A DNA stretch of 64,000 nt, taken from the NCBI RefSeq assembly GCF_023700745.1, contig NZ_JAMPYG010000002.1, positions 1-64,000 of the forward strand, in the 5' to 3' direction. Position 1 is the first letter of the stretch. Each line of letters starts with the position of its first letter. This DNA is from Rhodoferax sp. GTDB taxonomy: Bacteria; Pseudomonadota; Gammaproteobacteria; Burkholderiales; Burkholderiaceae_C. Below, in pieces: positions 61,358 to 64,000 of this stretch. The translations under genes were made by a program, and so were the position numbers. The notes under the pieces were generated by a model that saw nothing but the letters and a program-made list of their open reading frames with translations, was not told where the DNA came from and did not search any database.

Positions 61358-64000
61358 CTACCCCAAGCTGCCGCCTGCGCTCAAAGCGACGGCACAGTAC
61401 TTGACTTCCGGAATCAGTCCAAACGGATCGAGCGCCGCATTGGTCAACAGATTGGCGGCCGCCTCGTGGTAGGCGAAGGGCATGAACACGGTGCCACGCG
61501 GCGTGCCGTCGTCCTGGCGCACACGCAACACCACCTGGCCGCGGCGCGAACGCACCGTCAGCACGGCACCAGGCTCCAGACCCAGGGCCTGCAGGTCGGC
61601 ACCACACAGGCTGACCATGGCCACCGGCTCCAACGCGTCAAGCACCTGGCTGCGCCGTGTCATGCTGCCGGTGTGCCAGTGCTCCAACTGGCGCCCGGTG
61701 ATCAGCACGAAGGGGTAGTCGGCATCGGGCCGTTCGTCGGCGTGGATCAGCCTGGCAGGCACCAGATGCACGCGCCCGTCGGGTGTGGCCACCTGGTCCT
61801 GGAACACCGTGGCCTGGCCAGGGTCGCTGGCATCGTGGCAGGGGTAGGTCACGCTTGACTCGCGCTGCAAGCGTTCCCAGGTGATGCCGCCGATGCTGGC
61901 CTGCATGGCCTGGCGCATTTCCTCGTAGACGCTGGCCACACCATGGTAGTCGCCGCGGTAATCCCACTGCAGACCCAGGCCGGCGGCCATCTGCTGAAGA
62001 ATCCAGAGGTCGGCGCGGGCTTCGCCCGGCGGCACGATCGCCTGCTGGCCAAGCTGCACCATGCGGTCGGTGTTGCTCACCGAGCCGGTCTTCTCGGGCC
62101 AGGCGCTGGCCGGCAGCACCACGTCGGCGAGCCAGGCGGTCTCGGTCATGAAGATGTCCTGCACCACCAGATGCTCCAGCGCCGCCAGCGCTGCGCGGGC
62201 GTGGTTCAGGTCGGGGTCGCTCATGGCCGGGTTCTCGCCCATGATGTACATGCCACGCACCTTGTGCGGGTCGTTGTCCGGCGCCTGCGTCTTGTGCATG
62301 ATCTCGACCACGGTGTAGCCCCGCTCGGGATCCAGCGGCTGACCCCAGAAGTGCTCAAACCACGCCTGCGCCGCCGGGTCGTCGACCTGCTGGTAGTTCG
62401 GGTACATCATGGGGATCAGACCGGCGTCTGATGCGCCCTGCACATTGTTCTGGCCGCGCAAGGGATGCAAACCGGACCCGGGCTTGCCGATCTGCCCGGC
62501 CACCGTGGCCAACGCAATCAGGCAGCGCACGTTGTCGGTGCCGTGGATGTGCTGGCTCACGCCCATGCCCCACAGAATCATGGCACCGCGCGCCTGGGCA
62601 TAAGCGCGCGCCACTTCGCGCACGGTGCCGGCATCAATGCCGCAAATCGGCGCCATGGCCTCAGGGCTATAGGGTTTGACGGCTTCGGCCAGCGCGGCGA
62701 AGTTGCTGGCACGCCGGGTCAAAAAGTCCTGATCCGCCAGGCCTTCTTCGATGATGGTGTGGATCAGCGCATTGATCAACGCGACATCCGTGTCGGCGTT
62801 GAATTGCAGCGAGCGCCAGGCATGGCGGCTCAGGTCGGTGCGGCGCGGGTCGGCCAGCACCACACGCGCACCCGCCTTGGCGGCATTCTTGATCCAGGTG
62901 GCGGCCACCGGGTGATTCGCGCTGGGGTTGCAGCCGATCACCAGAATCAATTCCGAATGCGCCACGTCCTTGACCTGGTTCGTCACCGCGCCCGAGCCAA
63001 CGCCTTCCAGCATAGCAGCCACGCTGGAGGCATGGCACAGCCGGGTGCAATGGTCAACATTGTTCGAGCCAAAACCGGTGCGCACCAGCTTCTGAAACAG
63101 GTAAGCCTCTTCGTTGCTGCCCTTGGCCGAGCCGAAGCCGGCCAAGGACTTCGCGCCATGGGTGTCGCGCAGCGCCTTGAGCGGACCAGCCGCCAAGGCC
63201 AGGGCTTCCTCCCAGCTGGCTTCGCGAAACACCGCTGACCAGTCGCTGCTGTCACGCTTGAGTTGCTGCAGACTGGCTGGGTCCTTGGGCACACCGGGCT
63301 TGCGCACCAGTGGCTTGGTCAGGCGCTGCGGGCTGTGCGCGTAGTCAAAACCAAAACGGCCCTTGACGCACAGGCGGCTCTGGTTGGCCGGTCCATCGCG
63401 CCCCTCAACGGCGACGATGGTGTTGCCTTTGACTTTGTAGGTGACGAGGCAGCCAACACCGCAGAAAGGGCAGACCGAGTCGACCTCGCGGTCGACCGTC
63501 TGCGCACCGATGTGCGATTTGGGCATCAACGCGCCAGTTGGGCAGGCTTGCACGCATTCGCCGCAAGCAACGCAGGAGCTCAGGCCCATCGGGTCGTTCA
63601 GATCGAAGCTGATGTGGCTGTGTGCGCCGCGCCGGGCGTAGCCGATGACGTCATTGACCTGGATCTCGCGGCAGGCGCGCACGCAGCGGTTGCACTGGAT
63701 GCAGGCGTCCAGATGCACGGCCATGGCCGGGTGGGACAGGTCTGCCGCAGGCGTCTCGCGCTGCAACGCACGCAATGCCGGGCGCACCTGCACGTCCATG
63801 CGTGCGGCCCAGTCACTGAGTTCGCCATGCGGCTGCGACGCGCCGGCGGCGTTGTGCTTGTAGCCGGTGTCCGGCAGGTCGGCCAGCAGCATCTCCAGCA
63901 CCATCTGCTGGCTTTTGACGGCGCGCGCGCTGCGCGACTGCACCACCATGCCGGCACTCGGGCTGCGACAGCAGCTGGGCGCCAGGCTGCGCTCGCCCTC
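61358..64000 (-). CDS. fdsA: NAD-dependent formate dehydrogenase alpha subunit (5'-truncated by window edge)
   Basis: Open frame reaches the window edge (EGERSLAPSCCRSPSAG then MVVQSRSARAVKSQQ); ferredoxin Cys motifs CIQCNRCVRAC and CVACGECVQAC; CPFCGVGC; NVDHCTRLCHASSVAAM. Confidence 0.93.
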   Translation of the reverse strand, partial: EGERSLAPSCCRSPSAGMVVQSRSARAVKSQQMVLEMLLADLPDTGYKHNAAGASQPHGELSDWAARMDVQVRPALRALQRETPAADLSHPAMAVHLDACIQCNRCVRACREIQVNDVIGYARRGAHSHISFDLNDPMGLSSCVACGECVQACPTGALMPKSHIGAQTVDREVDSVCPFCGVGCLVTYKVKGNTIVAVEGRDGPANQSRLCVKGRFGFDYAHSPQRLTKPLVRKPGVPKDPASLQQLKRDSSDWSAVFREASWEEALALAAGPLKALRDTHGAKSLAGFGSAKGSNEEAYLFQKLVRTGFGSNNVDHCTRLCHASSVAAMLEGVGSGAVTNQVKDVAHSELILVIGCNPSANHPVAATWIKNAAKAGARVVLADPRRTDLSRHAWRSLQFNADTDVALINALIHTIIEEGLADQDFLTRRASNFAALAEAVKPYSPEAMAPICGIDAGTVREVARAYAQARGAMILWGMGVSQHIHGTDNVRCLIALATVAGQIGKPGSGLHPLRGQNNVQGASDAGLIPMMYPNYQQVDDPAAQAWFEHFWGQPLDPERGYTVVEIMHKTQAPDNDPHKVRGMYIMGENPAMSDPDLNHARAALAALEHLVVQDIFMTETAWLADVVLPASAWPEKTGSVSNTDRMVQLGQQAIVPPGEARADLWILQQMAAGLGLQWDYRGDYHGVASVYEEMRQAMQASIGGITWERLQRESSVTYPCHDASDPGQATVFQDQVATPDGRVHLVPARLIHADERPDADYPFVLITGRQLEHWHTGSMTRRSQVLDALEPVAMVSLCGADLQALGLEPGAVLTVRSRRGQVVLRVRQDDGTPRGTVFMPFAYHEAAANLLTNAALDPFGLIPEVKYCAVALSAGGSLG

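Overview
This is a GC-rich chromosomal segment of betaproteobacterial type. Protein content and gene neighbourhoods look like Comamonadaceae/Rhodoferax; that is an inference from recognition, since no search was run. It is densely packed with conserved housekeeping genes: rpsP-rimM-trmD-rplS, lysS, hemA-prfA-prmC, grxD, proS, rppH, proB-obgE-rpmA-rplU, ispB, tRNA-Pro(CGG), dacB, tsaC-purK-purE, purC, fba, pyk, def-fmt-azlCD, LysM-dprA, secF-secD-yajC, yhdP-nit-mltA, glnE, purB, fabG, and a 5'-truncated NAD-dependent formate dehydrogenase alpha subunit. I saw no prophage, transposase, CRISPR array, toxin-antitoxin or defence island, and no clear multi-gene undescribed system. The most interesting signals are small and mostly non-coding. 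(1) A 40-bp palindromic element occurs as two identical copies in opposite orientation, 56 kb apart, each in a convergent intergenic gap. (2) A recurrent arrangement places a -10-like hexamer exactly 6-7 nt before an ATG with no Shine-Dalgarno (hemA, obgE, purE, purB, dacB, cbiB-like), suggesting leaderless mRNAs. (3) A perfect 10-bp inverted repeat spans the presumed -10 and start codon of rppH. (4) A long structured leader precedes the DEAD-box helicase gene. (5) A degenerate dispersed-repeat-like palindrome lies between hemA and prfA.
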